Notes: generated from the sequence alone by a model not told the origin. Shown: positions 12,138 to 23,323, numbered from the stretch's first letter. The stretch: 64,000 nucleotides of DNA from Marchantia polymorpha subsp. ruderalis (GCA_037833965.1 AP031355.1:12363501-12427500); one strand, 5' to 3'. Program-made: numbers and translations.

Positions 12138-14693
12138 ATGTCGAAGGTCCCCCAGCTGCGAGTGTCTCCACTCAGGGTGCCGCAGATCGGTCTACGCGCA
12201 TTCCAAGATGTGCTGATAGGGCTGAAGCTCGATTTCCTCCTGTGGGGATGGAACTGGACATGTTCGGAGATGGTGCGCGAGTATCTGCAGGAGAGACACA
12301 AGCCCTCACGCGGATTCCGTCCACATCCAGAGAGGTGGGACATTTGTGATTGGGCGCAGGTGTTGGGCAGGTGTGCCGGCGAGGAAGGGTATCTCCTCTT
12401 CGAGGCCGATAGCGTGAAGGTGTCCCAGGAGGAAGAAATCTCCTACAGTGAGCTTTTCAAAGTTGCCAGGCATCCCAAGAACGGTTTCCGGACACGGGAT
12501 TACAAAGATCGATTGCGGAGAAATGTCGCGATTGCATTGCTGCAGATATTGCAGCCGACCAAGACCGCTTACATGCATGGTTGGCAAGTAGGATTTGTGG
12601 AGCTAGTGTTGTCAGGAGCTCCAGTGCATTGGGCACGGCTCCTGTGGAAGGTGACGCGCCAACATGCGCAAGAAGAGAGAGGAGGAACTCTCAATCATCT
12701 TTCGCCTTACCTGATTGTGTTTTATCGGGCGATGGGATGTTTGACAAATTCAGAGCGGACACGGTTTCCGCTGCTGACCCGGAGCTATCCAGGTAGATAC
12801 TCGCGGGAGACCGAAGTAGATACGGACGAGGCACCTGCCAGTCCGCCTCTGGCTCCGCCCCCAGCAAGAGCAGCAGAAGAACGTCGAAGTGAGCGCGTTC
12901 CGCGAAAGCGGAAGTGGGATGAGAGACCTGAGGACAGGCAGCCGGAAGCGCCAGCTGCGCCGACTCGTAGTCGGCCAACCAACGAGCCTCACAGCCGACC
13001 GAAACAGAGGGCACGCAAAATGCCAACTAGTACTGAGGAGACCGGGCGTACTCCAGTCCGGCGGAGTATCCTGCCCACGCAGGAGGAGATAATCGCGCAG
13101 ATTCTGGGGAAGTCGGCAAATACCTCTGCGCAAAAGGCACCAATGCCTTCGGAAGAAGACAGACTGACTGACAGTCGGCCGACTACGAGTCGGGCGACTA
13201 AAGGTCGACAAACGGAAGGAAGGCCGACGGAGCGGCGCGTTGAACCGGACAGCAGGCCGGAAGCAGAAGAGAGTTTGGCTGACGAGCCAACAACCCTCAT
13301 AGGGTCGTCTTCGGCGGAAGGCACTTCTGGGAAAACGCCGCCAGCAAGCAGGCCAAGTGGAGTGAAGACGCGCAGGGTGTATCCGACTACCAGTCGGACA
13401 CCTGCTAGTCGGCCGACTACGAGTCGGTCAACAGAGAGTCGGCCAGATTCGCCGACTGCAAGACGGACAGGGCCGGCGACCAGTGTGCGGACGCCTTCGG
13501 CGGACGCACCTCCAGCGAAGACACCTTCCGCGCAGATCGCGCCGGAAGAGCAGGCAGCAGAAGCGGGCGGTGCAAAGGTGACAAAAGTCACTGCGGCGTC
13601 GACCCCTTCGGAGACCGAAGATCGAGCCGGAACAGGGGCTCAAGCAGTGGGATCCCTCACTACCTTGGATATTTTAGCAGGGAGTGGAGCGGCAATCGCG
13701 GCGGAAGCTGCTGCGCGCCACAGTTCCAGGACGTCGCCAAGGGATTCGGTGGCGACGGAAATCCTCGAAACGGAGGATGAGACGAGCTCGGAAGAGCACG
13801 AAGCAGACTCTGTGCAGAAAACGCCAACAGGGGTGTTGTGCGAGCAGATAGTTCCACTCCTGCGATATCTGGATCACAAGACATCCAAGTACTCGGGTAC
13901 CGGAAAACCGCAGTCTTACGTGGAGACTGTCAAGCGCAGGACGAGGAGCAAGGTGGCCACTTGGGCCTCTAGGTGCCAAACATTGCAGGATAGGAACGCT
14001 ACCCTCCGACAGCACCTGGCGGTCACACAGAAGCTATACCAAACCTTGCAACAGCAGAGGGAGGATGCGGCGACGAAAAACCAGGCGGATGCCGAGCTAA
14101 TACGGGCAAAGATCGAGTCGGAATTGCAGGAAGAGCGGAGACAAAACCGCATCTTAGCAGAAGAGCTTGCGCGCCAGAAGCGCGCCTTAGAAGAAAGTCA
14201 AAGTACACGCAAAGAGGATGAGGAGTTGTTGCGCAACTTGCAATCCGAGTGCGCGGATTTGAGGGCGCAGCGCACGGATGCGGAAATGCAGCTAGCAGAG
14301 GTGGAAGGCAACTGCCGGGCGCGAGAAGAGTTGGCGACGCGGGTGACTCACTGTCTAAAAGGATACGCCCATTGGGAGGTGGCAGCTCAAGAGAAGATCA
14401 CACTTAGGGAGTTCGAGCTTCGGGCGGCGGCATTGACGGAGGGTGACAGTCGGAGTCGGAGGCGAGTAGCAAGGAAATTAGAATCCTTCTTGTCGGGTGC
14501 GCGCGACACTATGGCGCACTTGGAGTCGGAAGTGACTGCAGCCCTCCGGCGTCTGGGGTTGCGCAGCCGGTCGGAAGATTGGCAAGGTAGAGATAGAGAG
14601 CGAGGCAGTCCGGCGCGCAGGAGGCGCAGCACCGGATCTGCAGAGTGCAGTAGTGTAGTTTGGTTTCGTGCAAGTGTTGCGAGTAGTGGATAG
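12138..14693 (+). CDS. LTR-borne ORF, copy B (851 codons)
   Basis: Function unknown. I chose the ATG at 12138 (MSKVPQLRV) because the corresponding methionine is present in copies C and F; the frame is open upstream, but that part has no ATG. Residues about 1-230 form a conserved globular-looking domain (LDFLLWGWNW, DWAQVLGRCAGEEG, FRTRDYKDR, WQVGFVELVLSGAPVHWARLLWK, LNHLSPYLIVFY). About 230-560 is low-complexity, rich in R, P, S, T and E. From about 570 there is LLRYLDHKTSKYS, then a long coiled coil (LRQHLAVTQKLYQTLQQQ...EELARQKRALEE) and CLKGYAHWEV. The N-terminal domain has the general look of the 'putative plant transposon protein' domain, but I cannot confirm this. It lies upstream of the LTR TATA box, so in U3. 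It is part of the fossil element B. Confidence 0.7.
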   Translation: MSKVPQLRVSPLRVPQIGLRAFQDVLIGLKLDFLLWGWNWTCSEMVREYLQERHKPSRGFRPHPERWDICDWAQVLGRCAGEEGYLLFEADSVKVSQEEEISYSELFKVARHPKNGFRTRDYKDRLRRNVAIALLQILQPTKTAYMHGWQVGFVELVLSGAPVHWARLLWKVTRQHAQEERGGTLNHLSPYLIVFYRAMGCLTNSERTRFPLLTRSYPGRYSRETEVDTDEAPASPPLAPPPARAAEERRSERVPRKRKWDERPEDRQPEAPAAPTRSRPTNEPHSRPKQRARKMPTSTEETGRTPVRRSILPTQEEIIAQILGKSANTSAQKAPMPSEEDRLTDSRPTTSRATKGRQTEGRPTERRVEPDSRPEAEESLADEPTTLIGSSSAEGTSGKTPPASRPSGVKTRRVYPTTSRTPASRPTTSRSTESRPDSPTARRTGPATSVRTPSADAPPAKTPSAQIAPEEQAAEAGGAKVTKVTAASTPSETEDRAGTGAQAVGSLTTLDILAGSGAAIAAEAAARHSSRTSPRDSVATEILETEDETSSEEHEADSVQKTPTGVLCEQIVPLLRYLDHKTSKYSGTGKPQSYVETVKRRTRSKVATWASRCQTLQDRNATLRQHLAVTQKLYQTLQQQREDAATKNQADAELIRAKIESELQEERRQNRILAEELARQKRALEESQSTRKEDEELLRNLQSECADLRAQRTDAEMQLAEVEGNCRAREELATRVTHCLKGYAHWEVAAQEKITLREFELRAAALTEGDSRSRRRVARKLESFLSGARDTMAHLESEVTAALRRLGLRSRSEDWQGRDRERGSPARRRRSTGSAECSSVVWFRASVASSG

Positions 14694-14725
14694 GATAGCG
14701 TAGTGTTAGTTAGAACCTTGGAGGG

Positions 14726-14732
14726 TATAAAG
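14726..14732 (+). promoter_or_regulatory. LTR TATA box, element B
   Basis: TATAAAG lies 33 bases after the ORF's stop codon and is followed by a hairpin of CAAGGC/GCCTGG type. The same order (ORF end, TATA, hairpin) is found in LTRs C and F and, in reverse, in A and D. It is therefore probably the LTR promoter. Confidence 0.65.
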
Positions 14733-15682
14733 TAGATCAAGGCGTTTTGCCTGGGGACTCTTCCAGTTTCGGAAGTGCAGATCAGGAACTCACTTTCTTG
14801 GCGTGTTTGTGCATTTTGGTCCTGGCACCACGTAGAGAAGCTGCAGCATAGCGAAGTTACCGTATGTTGTAGTTGAAGGCCTTCGGCTGAATGTTCAGAG
14901 CTAGTACCCGGTTAGAGACTTGAGTAGTGCGGATCTGCACCTGCGGGTGATTTTTGATGCTCAGAGCCGGCTGCGAGTTAGAGACTTGAACAGTTCCCAC
15001 TTACTCCTTCGAGTGACATATCCTGATTGTACTCCTACGGGAAGTTTCCCCTGAATGCCAAAGTGAAGTTTTATTACTTCGTGTAAGCCTTGGTTTGCAA
15101 TTCAGGTTGTGTGTGTGTGTTATTGGATTGTGTCTAAGTTAGGTTCTCAGTCGGGCCTGTACCACCTGCATTTGGTGTGAGTCGAGGGTGACGTCCACGA
15201 CGTATGAAGGGGCTTCGTTCCGAAGTGGGAAGTCCAGTCCGGGTTCCCTACGCTAGTTCCTGGCGGAAGGGCAGTAAAAGCCGGAGTGGGAGTCACTACC
15301 TGCAGAATCTCTAAGTGAACTTTTGAGACACTTTCCCCCTGAAATCCGAAGCGGAGGTCCTGACCGACCTCCGAGTTGTGCTTTTGCCAGTTTCAGGTGT
15401 GTGTGTGTGTGTGTGTGTGTGTTGAGTGACTACGCTGTACTGTGCATCCTCCGAGCATCCTCCGAGTCGAGCATCCTCCTCCGAGTCGAGCCTCCGAGTC
15501 GAGCACTGTAGTATTTCTGGGAGTGACAGTCGCCTGAGAATTCAAACTCTACAAAAGTCTGTTAAACGTGACACTTTTTACTCTGTGTGTTGCCTCTGTC
15601 CCTGTGGGTTCGATCTTTTTACCACCATACTGCAGTTTTAGCCTTTGGTGGGTTATTACATAAGGAGCCGACAACTTCTTTT

Positions 15683-15700
15683 TGGCGCCGCTGCCGGGGA
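15683..15700 (+). other. Primer-binding site complementary to tRNA-Asp
   Basis: The 18-base site reads TGGCGCCGCTGCCGGGGA, 22 bases after the LTR end. It is the complement of the 3' end of plant tRNA-Asp (which ends ...CCCCGGCAACGGCGCCA), with one difference. This primer is the one used by several plant Ty3/Gypsy lineages such as Athila. It supports the reading of 15660 as the LTR end. Confidence 0.75.
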
Positions 15701-15743
15701 CAGTGCGTCAACACCAGGTTACTTGAGCAGCAATGCTCGGTGA

Positions 15744-16916
15744 ATGTCGACGAGCGATAGTGTGGGAAACCTGAGTGCGAGAGCCACACGAAAGCTCCGT
15801 CAAGATTCAGAAAAAGCCGTAGAAGCAAAACGGCGAACTAAAAAGAAGACTCCAGGTGAGGACTCTGCAGAAAGATCGCCATCACCGACTGCTGGAAGAC
15901 AAAGGCGTTCCGGTTCACCTACTGCGAGCATTGAGCTAACAGTTCTATTGGAAATTCCTCCGACAGAAACTCTTCCTCAGTTTGGCCAACCTAGGATCAG
16001 TCCGTTGACAGGATCACCAATGGCAGACCATCAAGCCAATCTCCGCCAGGTGTTTTCCCAACCTTTCACAAAACATTCGTATCCAAGATACACGGGAACG
16101 GGCGACGACGATGATGCAGATTCATACATAAAGCTCTTCGAGTCTGTCTCCATCACCAATCGTGAGACCAGTGATGAAGACAGACTGCGAATCTTTCCTA
16201 GCTTGCTACGCAGGAGAGCTCGTAGCTGGTACAATCATGAGAGCACCGACCCCACTGGCATCCGGACCTGGGCTCAGCTCAAGGAAAAGTTTCTGAGGCG
16301 GTTTCGCGAACTCAGATATGACACTCGAGTACTGACCCGGCTTCGAAATCTTCGACGCGAGCGGAAGGAGAATCTTCGAGACTATACTGAGAGATTCCAA
16401 GACCTCCTAGATCGAATTCCGAAGACAGGCCCAGGAGAACCGTTTTCGGTGCAACAAGCAGTGGATTGGTATGTGACAGGGCTCTCAAGAGAAATGGAGA
16501 CCTTCTGCAGGAGAGGCAAGGCTGACACAGTCCAAGATGTGATAGCTTCGGCAGAAACCTTTGAAACGTCAACCCTTGACACTCGAAGACGCGACCGACG
16601 GTTGACGAAGAAGAAATCGCAAGGCGGACGTCGGAAGAGAAGGAACTTGCCTTCCTCGTCAGAAGAATCAAGCTCCTCCGAATCGAGTTCTTCCTCGGAA
16701 GAGGAAGAGGACTCGTCATCTTCAGAGGAGGAAAGACGGAAGAAGAAACGCAATACGATAAAGAAGAAGGATCGGGGTAGGGGAATCCCAGTGAAGAGTC
16801 AAGGGGACATCGCAGCCAAGGTGGACAACCTGGTGAAGAATTTTGCGGACCTAAAAGTTCATGTAGTGGGAGGCCAAGACCGACCTATTTCCAAACCCTA
16901 TTTCGCCTATGCGTAG
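15744..16916 (+). CDS. gag of element B (Ty3/Gypsy-type)
   Basis: The ORF starts with an ATG 83 bases after the LTR. Residues about 100-270 match the plant retrotransposon gag (capsid) domain: YPRYTGTGDDDDADSYIKLF, RARSWYN, WAQLKEKFLRRFRE, LRNLRRERKENLRDYTERFQDLLDRIP, and AVDWYVTGL. After it comes a basic, then a serine/glutamate-rich tail. I saw no CCHC zinc knuckle. In intact elements gag would form the virus-like particle; here no protease, reverse transcriptase or integrase follows, so this is a fossil fragment of an incomplete element. The sequence changes to reverse-LTR-like sequence near 16.89 kb. Confidence 0.85.
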   Translation: MSTSDSVGNLSARATRKLRQDSEKAVEAKRRTKKKTPGEDSAERSPSPTAGRQRRSGSPTASIELTVLLEIPPTETLPQFGQPRISPLTGSPMADHQANLRQVFSQPFTKHSYPRYTGTGDDDDADSYIKLFESVSITNRETSDEDRLRIFPSLLRRRARSWYNHESTDPTGIRTWAQLKEKFLRRFRELRYDTRVLTRLRNLRRERKENLRDYTERFQDLLDRIPKTGPGEPFSVQQAVDWYVTGLSREMETFCRRGKADTVQDVIASAETFETSTLDTRRRDRRLTKKKSQGGRRKRRNLPSSSEESSSSESSSSSEEEEDSSSSEEERRKKKRNTIKKKDRGRGIPVKSQGDIAAKVDNLVKNFADLKVHVVGGQDRPISKPYFAYA

Positions 16917-17323
16917 GCGAACTTCCTTCGCCTATGAGTAGGCGAAGATCTTCGTATCTTTCGACCGTCACAACTCCCGGAGTCCTCATCCGTTCCAGAC
17001 GTTCTTGGGCTCGTTAGAATCAGCGCGTCAAGCTCTTTCCAACGAAACCCCAACCAAGTCAAGGCGTTTGGGAATTGATCAGATTCTGAGGGATTTCTCT
17101 AGCGCCAAAGGCGTAGCGCCGAAGGGGTGCTCCTTCAGAGCCCGTCGTCTAGGGCGGCGCCCGTCTCAGACGTTGCGCCCAACTCCTGGATTCTACGAGA
17201 TTCTTCGAGATCATCCAGTTTCACTCTATTTTGATATACCGATGGCCATTTACACTACTGACGCGGTACAGTTTTCCGAAAATGTTTTAAATTCCGCAAA
17301 AATCCCAAAAGTGGGGTACCACA
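16888..17323 (-). mobile_element. Element A: reverse LTR, 5' terminus
   Basis: Read on the minus strand, the piece starts TGTGGTACCCCAC at 17323 and contains one copy of the hairpin module (stem words near 17011-17045) and CGCCTATGCGTAGGCG-type palindromes. It corresponds to the first ~430 bp of LTR F or C. Flanking base words agree with 9063-9067 (see element A, 3' portion). The left edge is approximate, because it abuts element B's gag region. Confidence 0.75.
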
Positions 17324-18200
17324 AACGGATAAGGCATTACCGTGTTAGGAGCAGCGGAAGTTTCTGATATAGGCGGCCTGCGCGTAGGCGGCCTGCGCAT
17401 AGGCGGGTTGCGTGTAGGACGCTTGTGCATAGGCAAACGCCTTCGGCGGAAGGGTAAAACCGTGATAACGTTTTCAATTCTTAACGGTTTGCGTTGGTTA
17501 GGGTCACGTTAGAAAGGGCTGGACACACTCATTCTAACGAGCCCAAGAACGCTTGGAACGGATTAGGATTTAGGGAGTTATGACTATCGGAAGATACGTA
17601 GATGTTCGCCTTCGGCGGAAAGAGTTCGCCTCCGGCGGGAAATCCGCCTTCGGCCCTAGATGTTCGCCTTCGGCGGTTGCAGGCCTTCGGCGAAGCAGTA
17701 AAACCGGTATATCTTTTTCAATTCTTAGCGGTTTGACTTGATTTGGGTTTCGTTGGAAAGAACTCGACGCGTTGGTTCCAACGAGACCAAGATCTCTTGA
17801 AACGGATCAGTCATCACTGAATTATGAGCGTCGAAAGCAGTTGGCTGTCATGGTTAGGCGAGAGGACTTCGGCTTTAACAGTTAGAGGGGCCTTCGGCGC
17901 TAACAGTTAGAGGGGCCTTCGGCCCAAGGCGGCCTGCGCATAGGCGGGTTGAGTGTAGGACGCCTGCGCATAGGCGGGTTGCGTGTAGTACGGTTGCGCG
18001 TAGGCGGCCTGCGCATAGGCAAACGCCTTTGGCGGAAGAGTAAAACCGTCATAACTTTCTCAATTCTTATCGATTTGACTTAGTTAGGGGCTCGTTGGAA
18101 AGAGCTCAACACGCTCGTTCCAACGAACCCAAGAACGTTTCAAACGAAGTAGGGATCTGTGAGTTATGGGCGTCGGGCGTGACTATTATAGATAGGCAAA
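17324..18200 (+). repeat. Tandem array of the hairpin module
   Basis: Three diverged copies of the module follow each other here, with stem pairs at 17507-17514/17532-17539, 17750-17758/17776-17784 and 18092-18100/18118-18126. A fourth copy is split by LTR A. Between stems are GCCTTCGGCGG and CTGCGCATAGGCGGGTTGCG words. The same module occurs once near the 5' end of LTRs B, C and F and several times in LTR D. This may be the degraded 5' part of an older LTR with module expansion, or a satellite captured by the LTRs. Confidence 0.7.
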
Positions 18201-18580
18201 GGTGCGGAAGGGTGTCTTCGGCGGGAGGATGCGTTCGGCGGTGCGCGGAAGAAAATTTCGGACGGCGGATGTTGACGTGGCAGGAATAAAGACTGTACAT
18301 GTGTGGCAGTGGCGGCGGCGTGAAGTCAAGCGTGGAATAGGACGGTGGGGCATAAAGTCGCACATGGGAACCAGGTCGTTGCCCATCATCGCGGGAACGG
18401 CATTCACGCGTCTGTGGGTGACTGGGCCCTTGGACGGTGGAGAGGATTATTCGGCCTGCGAGCTGGGATTGTGTGGTGTGCCATTGTGTGGAGACGCTGG
18501 TGGGATTGATCGCAAGATTAGAGTGTGGATGTGAGTGATTTTCGCATGGAAGTGGTGAGAATTAGGAGGGGAGTGTGGAG
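18201..18580. other. GC-rich spacer, no gene
   Basis: The composition resembles the LTR 5' regions (TTCGGCGG words at the left), but I could align no ORF piece to it. No host gene was recognised. Confidence 0.35.
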
Positions 18581-18969
18581 TGTTCGAAGTAGGAGGAAGC
18601 AACCTCTCGTGGGTGGAGAGTCGTATCTGAGAGTGAAATTAAATTGGGATCTGAGATTGAAGTGTAAAATCCGTGAGTGGGAACTGAGATTAAAGTGTAA
18701 TCTGAGATTGGGATCTGAGATAGGGGTGCGAAATCTGTGAGTGGGATCTGAGATTGAGGTGCGAAATCTGTGAGTGGGAGCTAAAATCAGAGTGGAAGAT
18801 CTGAGAATGGGAGCTGAGAGCGAAGTGAAATCTGAGACTGAAATCTAACAGTGGGGATCTGAATTTGAAACTGAAAAGGGAGAGTGGAATCTGAGAGAGG
18901 AATCTGGTGGAGTCTGGAGGTGGAAGCTGTGAAATCGACACTGAAATCTGAGTAGGAATTGGTAGTGGG
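18581..18969 (+). repeat. Degenerate purine-rich minisatellite (left part)
   Basis: Words such as gtgggatctgagattgagg and gtgaaatctgtgagtgggag recur with a period of roughly 30 bases. The array resumes at 23750 on the far side of LTR C with the same words (gtgggactgaaatcg), showing that C was inserted into it. Confidence 0.7.
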
Positions 18970-20181
18970 TGTGGTACCCCACTTTTGGTAATTTTGAGGA
19001 AATTAAAACATTTTTGGAAAACTGTACCCTGGCAGCAATGTAAATAGCCTTCGGTGCATCAAAACAGAGTGAATTCGGAAGATCGCAAAGATTCTCAAGG
19101 GACCTCGTAGAATCTAGGAGTTGGGTGCAGCGGTAAGGAAGGGCACCACCCTCCCTGCGAGCTCTACAGTTAGGATCCCTACGGCGCAAGGCGCAAAACC
19201 CGCCTTCGGAGCTGCGTCCGCGGCGGTAGAGAAATCCTTCATATTTAGGTCAACCCCCGGACGCCTTGACTTAGTTAGGGTCTCGTTGGAAATAGCTCGA
19301 CGCACTGATTCCAACGAGCCCAAGAACGCCCACAACGGATAAGGACTCCTGGAGTTATGAATGTTGTAAGATACTCAACTCTTCGCCTGCGCACAGGCGT
19401 AGAAGTTTTGTCCTATGCGCGGACGAAGGAAGTTCGCCTGCGCACAGGCGGAATAGGGTTTGAGGTAGGCGCGAAGCTCGCCTACGCACAGGCGTGCGCC
19501 TGTGCAGAGGCACTTCGGCGTCGGCGGGAAATCCGCCTTGGGCCCTAGAAATGCGCCTTGTGAGGTAGAAATTGTACGGCGCCTTCTACGCCAGCGCAGC
19601 GCCGCGGACGAGCAAGGAGCCGCCAGAATAGTAAAATCCGTACAGACCGTGCGGACTGTACGGACGGGACGGATGGATGCGCTCTTGGACGGACGGAGTT
19701 GCGGCGGCGAGAGCGCCGACGGAGAGACAAGGAACGGACAGTCCGGACGGAGGTGGTTGACCGCGGTCAACGCCTTCCGCGCCAGCGCATCGACGCGGAC
19801 GGACTTCGCCTGCGCACAAGCGAGCGCCTGTGCACAGGAGGGTGAAGTTCCGCGCCGGCGGAGAATCCGCCGAGGAGTCCGCCTGCGCGCAGGCGGGATA
19901 TGAACTTTTGTCCGACATGCGGACACACGCGCCGAGGCAGAAGAGGATTGGCTGAGGAGCGGTACGAACGAGTGTACCGCGCAAGGCGGAAAATCCGCCT
20001 TCGGCGCTGCGCACCCATGTCCGCGGCGTAGTACGCTCGCGGAGTTCAAATTCGCCAATTCGAGCGTGAGAGTTTAACCGGCGACGGCGGAGCATGAAGC
20101 CGCGCGTGAGAGCGGAGACCGTTTCAGCGTAGAGCCGGCGCGGCCATCAATTGAGTCGTCCTCCACGAGCAAGAGCCGACC

Positions 20182-23100
20182 ATGACCTTCGACCGGGAGG
20201 CGGAGAGCGTCTCATTCTTGAATTCGCGATTCCATTCTCTAATGCGAGCCGCGCGCGTCCATCTGCTGGCTGCTAAGCATTCTCGACATCGCCGCGCAGA
20301 GGATTTCTTGGTGATTGAGGGAGAAGTGAGTGCGCATGATTTGGAATTGAGGGCGATTAGAGTTTGCCAAGGAAGAAAGGAGCTCGAGCGGAGCGGAAGT
20401 AGAATGAGCGGGCAGGCGAACTCCAAGAACGCAATGACGAGACCGGGCCGATTGCGGATGCTGCCGCTCCGTCTACCACAGAATGGGCTACGCGCTTTCG
20501 AGGAGCGCCTGATAGCAAGAAAGTTCGATTTCTTGCTATGGGGATGGAACTACATCTGTGCGGATATGGTGCGCGAGTGGCTAGAGCCACAGGGGCCACC
20601 TTCGCGCGGATTGCGTCCGCATGTTGATCGGTGGACAGTCCAAGATTGGGCGCAGGCGTTGGGGAGATGTGCCGGCATGCCAGGGCACCTCCTCTTCGAT
20701 AGTGAGAGCGTCAAGGTGACCAAGCAGGAAGAGGCACAATTCGTGGAGCTGATCAAGAACGGGAGGTCTACCAAGAATGGGTACAGGACCCGCGATTACA
20801 AGGATCGATTCCGCCGGACTTTGTCCGCGGCGCTGCTGCAATTACTGCAGCCACACCGCGCCTGCTACATCACATTGTGGCAGGTCTCTTTTGTGGAGTG
20901 CATCATCGAGGGAACTCCAATTCACTGGGCGAGCATCCTGCACAGGGTGATGCGACAGCACGCTTTTGAGGAGAAGGGGGGAACTCTAAACCATCTCTCT
21001 CCTTTCCTCATCAATTTTTATCGACAGCGAAATTGTTTGACCGCGGCGGAGCTTGCGCGTTTTTCGCCGTTGTCCGTCGACCATCCCGGGAAGTATGTGC
21101 GGGAGAATGAGGTCGACACTGATGCGGAGGAGTCACCGACTTCTACTCCGTCAAGGCGGAGGGACGAAGGGCGGAACACTCCTGCAGCACGAGCGCCGCG
21201 GAAGCGGCGATGGAGAGAGGAGTCCGAAGAAGAGCAGCATCAAGAACCCTCTGCTCCCATTCGACCGCGGCCGTTGTACGAGTCATACAGCCGGCCAAAG
21301 CAGAAGGCGCGCAGGCTGGTATTACCAGCCAACAGCGAGGACACGGCGACGATTGCGACGGAGAAAGGAAGTGCGTTGCCGGAGAGGAACGAGGGAGCGC
21401 GGACGTCCGCAGGAGCAACGGACAGCGCTGCAGCCTCGACGGACGGGAGGCCGCCTACGGGCCAAGGGCCTCCGGAGTTACCACGTGCGTTGCGGACAGG
21501 TGTTCCGTTTGCGCACAAGCGAGACTCTGCGGATGGACGAGCCTCCGCGGACAGACGACCACAAGCGGACGTGGACCTACGCCTACGCGTGGGAAGAAGC
21601 AGTCCGCCTGTGCGCAGGTCACCTCCACACGTGCCGCCTGTGCACAGGCAGGAATCACCCCCATTCCAGCGTAGCAAGGGGAAGGAGCCGGCGGAGGATC
21701 CGCCTACGAGACACCGGCCTTCGGGGCCAGACCCTCCGGCGCACAACGCGCTCCTTCGGCGCCAGGGCCTTCGAGCCGAGGAAATGCGAGCAGGGAGCGT
21801 GCGGAGGCCGCACCATCGGCGGGTAATCCGCCGGTAGATGCGCCTTCGGCGGTAGGGCCTCAGGGCCAAGGGACATCGAGCGAGCGGCCCCCGGCCATGT
21901 CGCCTTTGGCGATGGACGTCCGCGGCGCTGCGCCTGTGGCGGACAAGGCGCCGGCATTTGCGCCTGCGCACAGGCCAAGCACAGCCCCCGCGGACCGATC
22001 GAGGGAGAAGCAACTGACAGAGGAGCGGACTGACTGTCCGCGGGACGAGATTTCGGTGCGCAATGCGCAATCAAACCCCGCGCAGCCACCCTCCGCTCGA
22101 TCGCCTTCGGCGGCGGACGTCGGCGGCAGAGAGGATACGGTAGAAGACCGACAAGCGGGCGACGGAGATGTAGCACGGGCACATTCGCCTACCACCTTAG
22201 ACATTTTGGCGAAGAGCAGCGAGGCTGCAGCGGTGCCTTCGCAGGCAGCACACGTCGACGACGTGCAGCCCCACTCGGGTCAGTCGTCGACGCAATCAAT
22301 GGCGACTGAAATTCTCCACTCGGATGATGACGACGGAGGCTCCACCGAAGAAATGTCGGGAGCAGGGGATACCGAGGAGGAGGAGGAGGAAATTGTTGGA
22401 GCGCCGGCAGCGGCGCTCTCTGAGCAGGTGATTCCGTTGCTGAGGTACTTGGATCGCAAAATTGATAAATACGCCGATCCACTTCAGCCGGGATCTTACA
22501 TCGAATTAGTGCGAAGGCGGACTCGCACTAAAGTCCACACTAGCAAGCTACTAGCTAGGGTGGACCAGGAGTTGAGGGAATTGAAGGAGAAGCATGAATG
22601 CTTGTGGGGTCAGTATAACCTCAATTAGAAATTCTACAAGTACTCCGAAAAGGTGAGGGATGGGAAACTGGAAGAGCTCACCAAGGAGCAGGTGAAGGTC
22701 ACGGAAGCACTGATTTCTGAGCAGACCCAGAATCAGATTCTGTCAGAAGAGCTCGTGCGACAGACGCGGTTGTTAGAGCAGTGTCAGCTCGCACGGCAGC
22801 AGATGAGGATTTAATCCGCAGGCTACAGTAAGAGTGTGGCGAATTGAGAGCGCAGCGTGCTGAGGCCGAATCGCAATTAGTGGTAATTGAAGAGGATCGT
22901 AGGCGAGAGGCAGATCGCACGAAGGAGGAGACGGCGAGGCGTGTCGCCCACTGTCTCAAGGGCTACGCCCACTGGGAAGTGGCGGCGCAGGAGAAACTCA
23001 CACTTCGTGAGTTTGAACTTCGCGCAGCCGGGTTGTTGACAGGCGACAGCAGGAGTCGGCGGAAGGTAGCAAAGAAGCTCGAAGCTTTTCTGTCGAAGGC

Positions 23101-23278
23101 GAGGGATACCATGTCCACTCTCGAAGTGGAGGTGTCCGCGGCGTTGCAGCGGTTGGGACTGCGCAGTCGAGCGGAAGACTGGCAGGGTAGGGAGTTAGTG
23201 CGCGGCAGTCCGTCGCGCAGGAGACGTAGCACAGGTTCCGCGGAGTGTAGTGTAGCGTGGTTCCGTGCAGGCGTGTAG
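20182..23278 (+). pseudogene. LTR-borne ORF relic, copy C (broken)
   Basis: Same protein family as copies B and F, and very close to F along its length: LRMLPLRLPQNGLRAFEERL, DWAQALGRCAGMPGHLLFD, WQVSFVECIIEGTPIHWASIL at the N-terminal side and VIPLLRYLDRKIDKYAD plus CLKGYAHWEV at the C-terminal side. The middle is low-complexity. The reading frame is broken in roughly two or three places, so it is a fossil. The methionine equivalent to the conserved start of B is at 20404; an upstream in-frame ATG at 20182 is shared in position with F. Confidence 0.8.
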
Positions 23279-23314
23279 CGTAGTACAGTGTAGTGCTAGT
23301 TAGGACTTAGAAGG

Positions 23315-23323
23315 TATAAAATA
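23315..23323 (+). promoter_or_regulatory. LTR TATA box, element C
   Basis: TATAAAATA follows the end of the ORF relic by 36 bases. A perfect CCAGGC...GCCTGG hairpin with a 5-base loop follows at once, as in F. Confidence 0.65.

Larger units (their letters stand above)
10780..15660 (+). mobile_element. Element B: 5' LTR (4881 bp)
   Basis: It starts TGTGGTAACACAC and ends GGGTTATTACA, giving the TG...CA ends of an LTR and matching the ends of LTRs C and F. The internal start of a Ty3/Gypsy-type element follows: a tRNA-Asp-type primer site at 15683 and gag from 15744. Inside the LTR, in order, are a GC-rich segment with the hairpin module (11193-11221), an uninterrupted ORF (12138-14693), a TATA box at 14726, a short hairpin, a (TG)n tract and the U5 end. 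B lies inside A, so it is the younger of the two. No pol or 3' LTR was recognised, so the element as a whole is incomplete. Confidence 0.85.

Noticed and set aside
12989-13591. 200-codon minus-strand frame within LTR B
   Set aside because: Antisense to the low-complexity middle of the LTR ORF. It is open because of GC-rich codon structure and has no conserved blocks.
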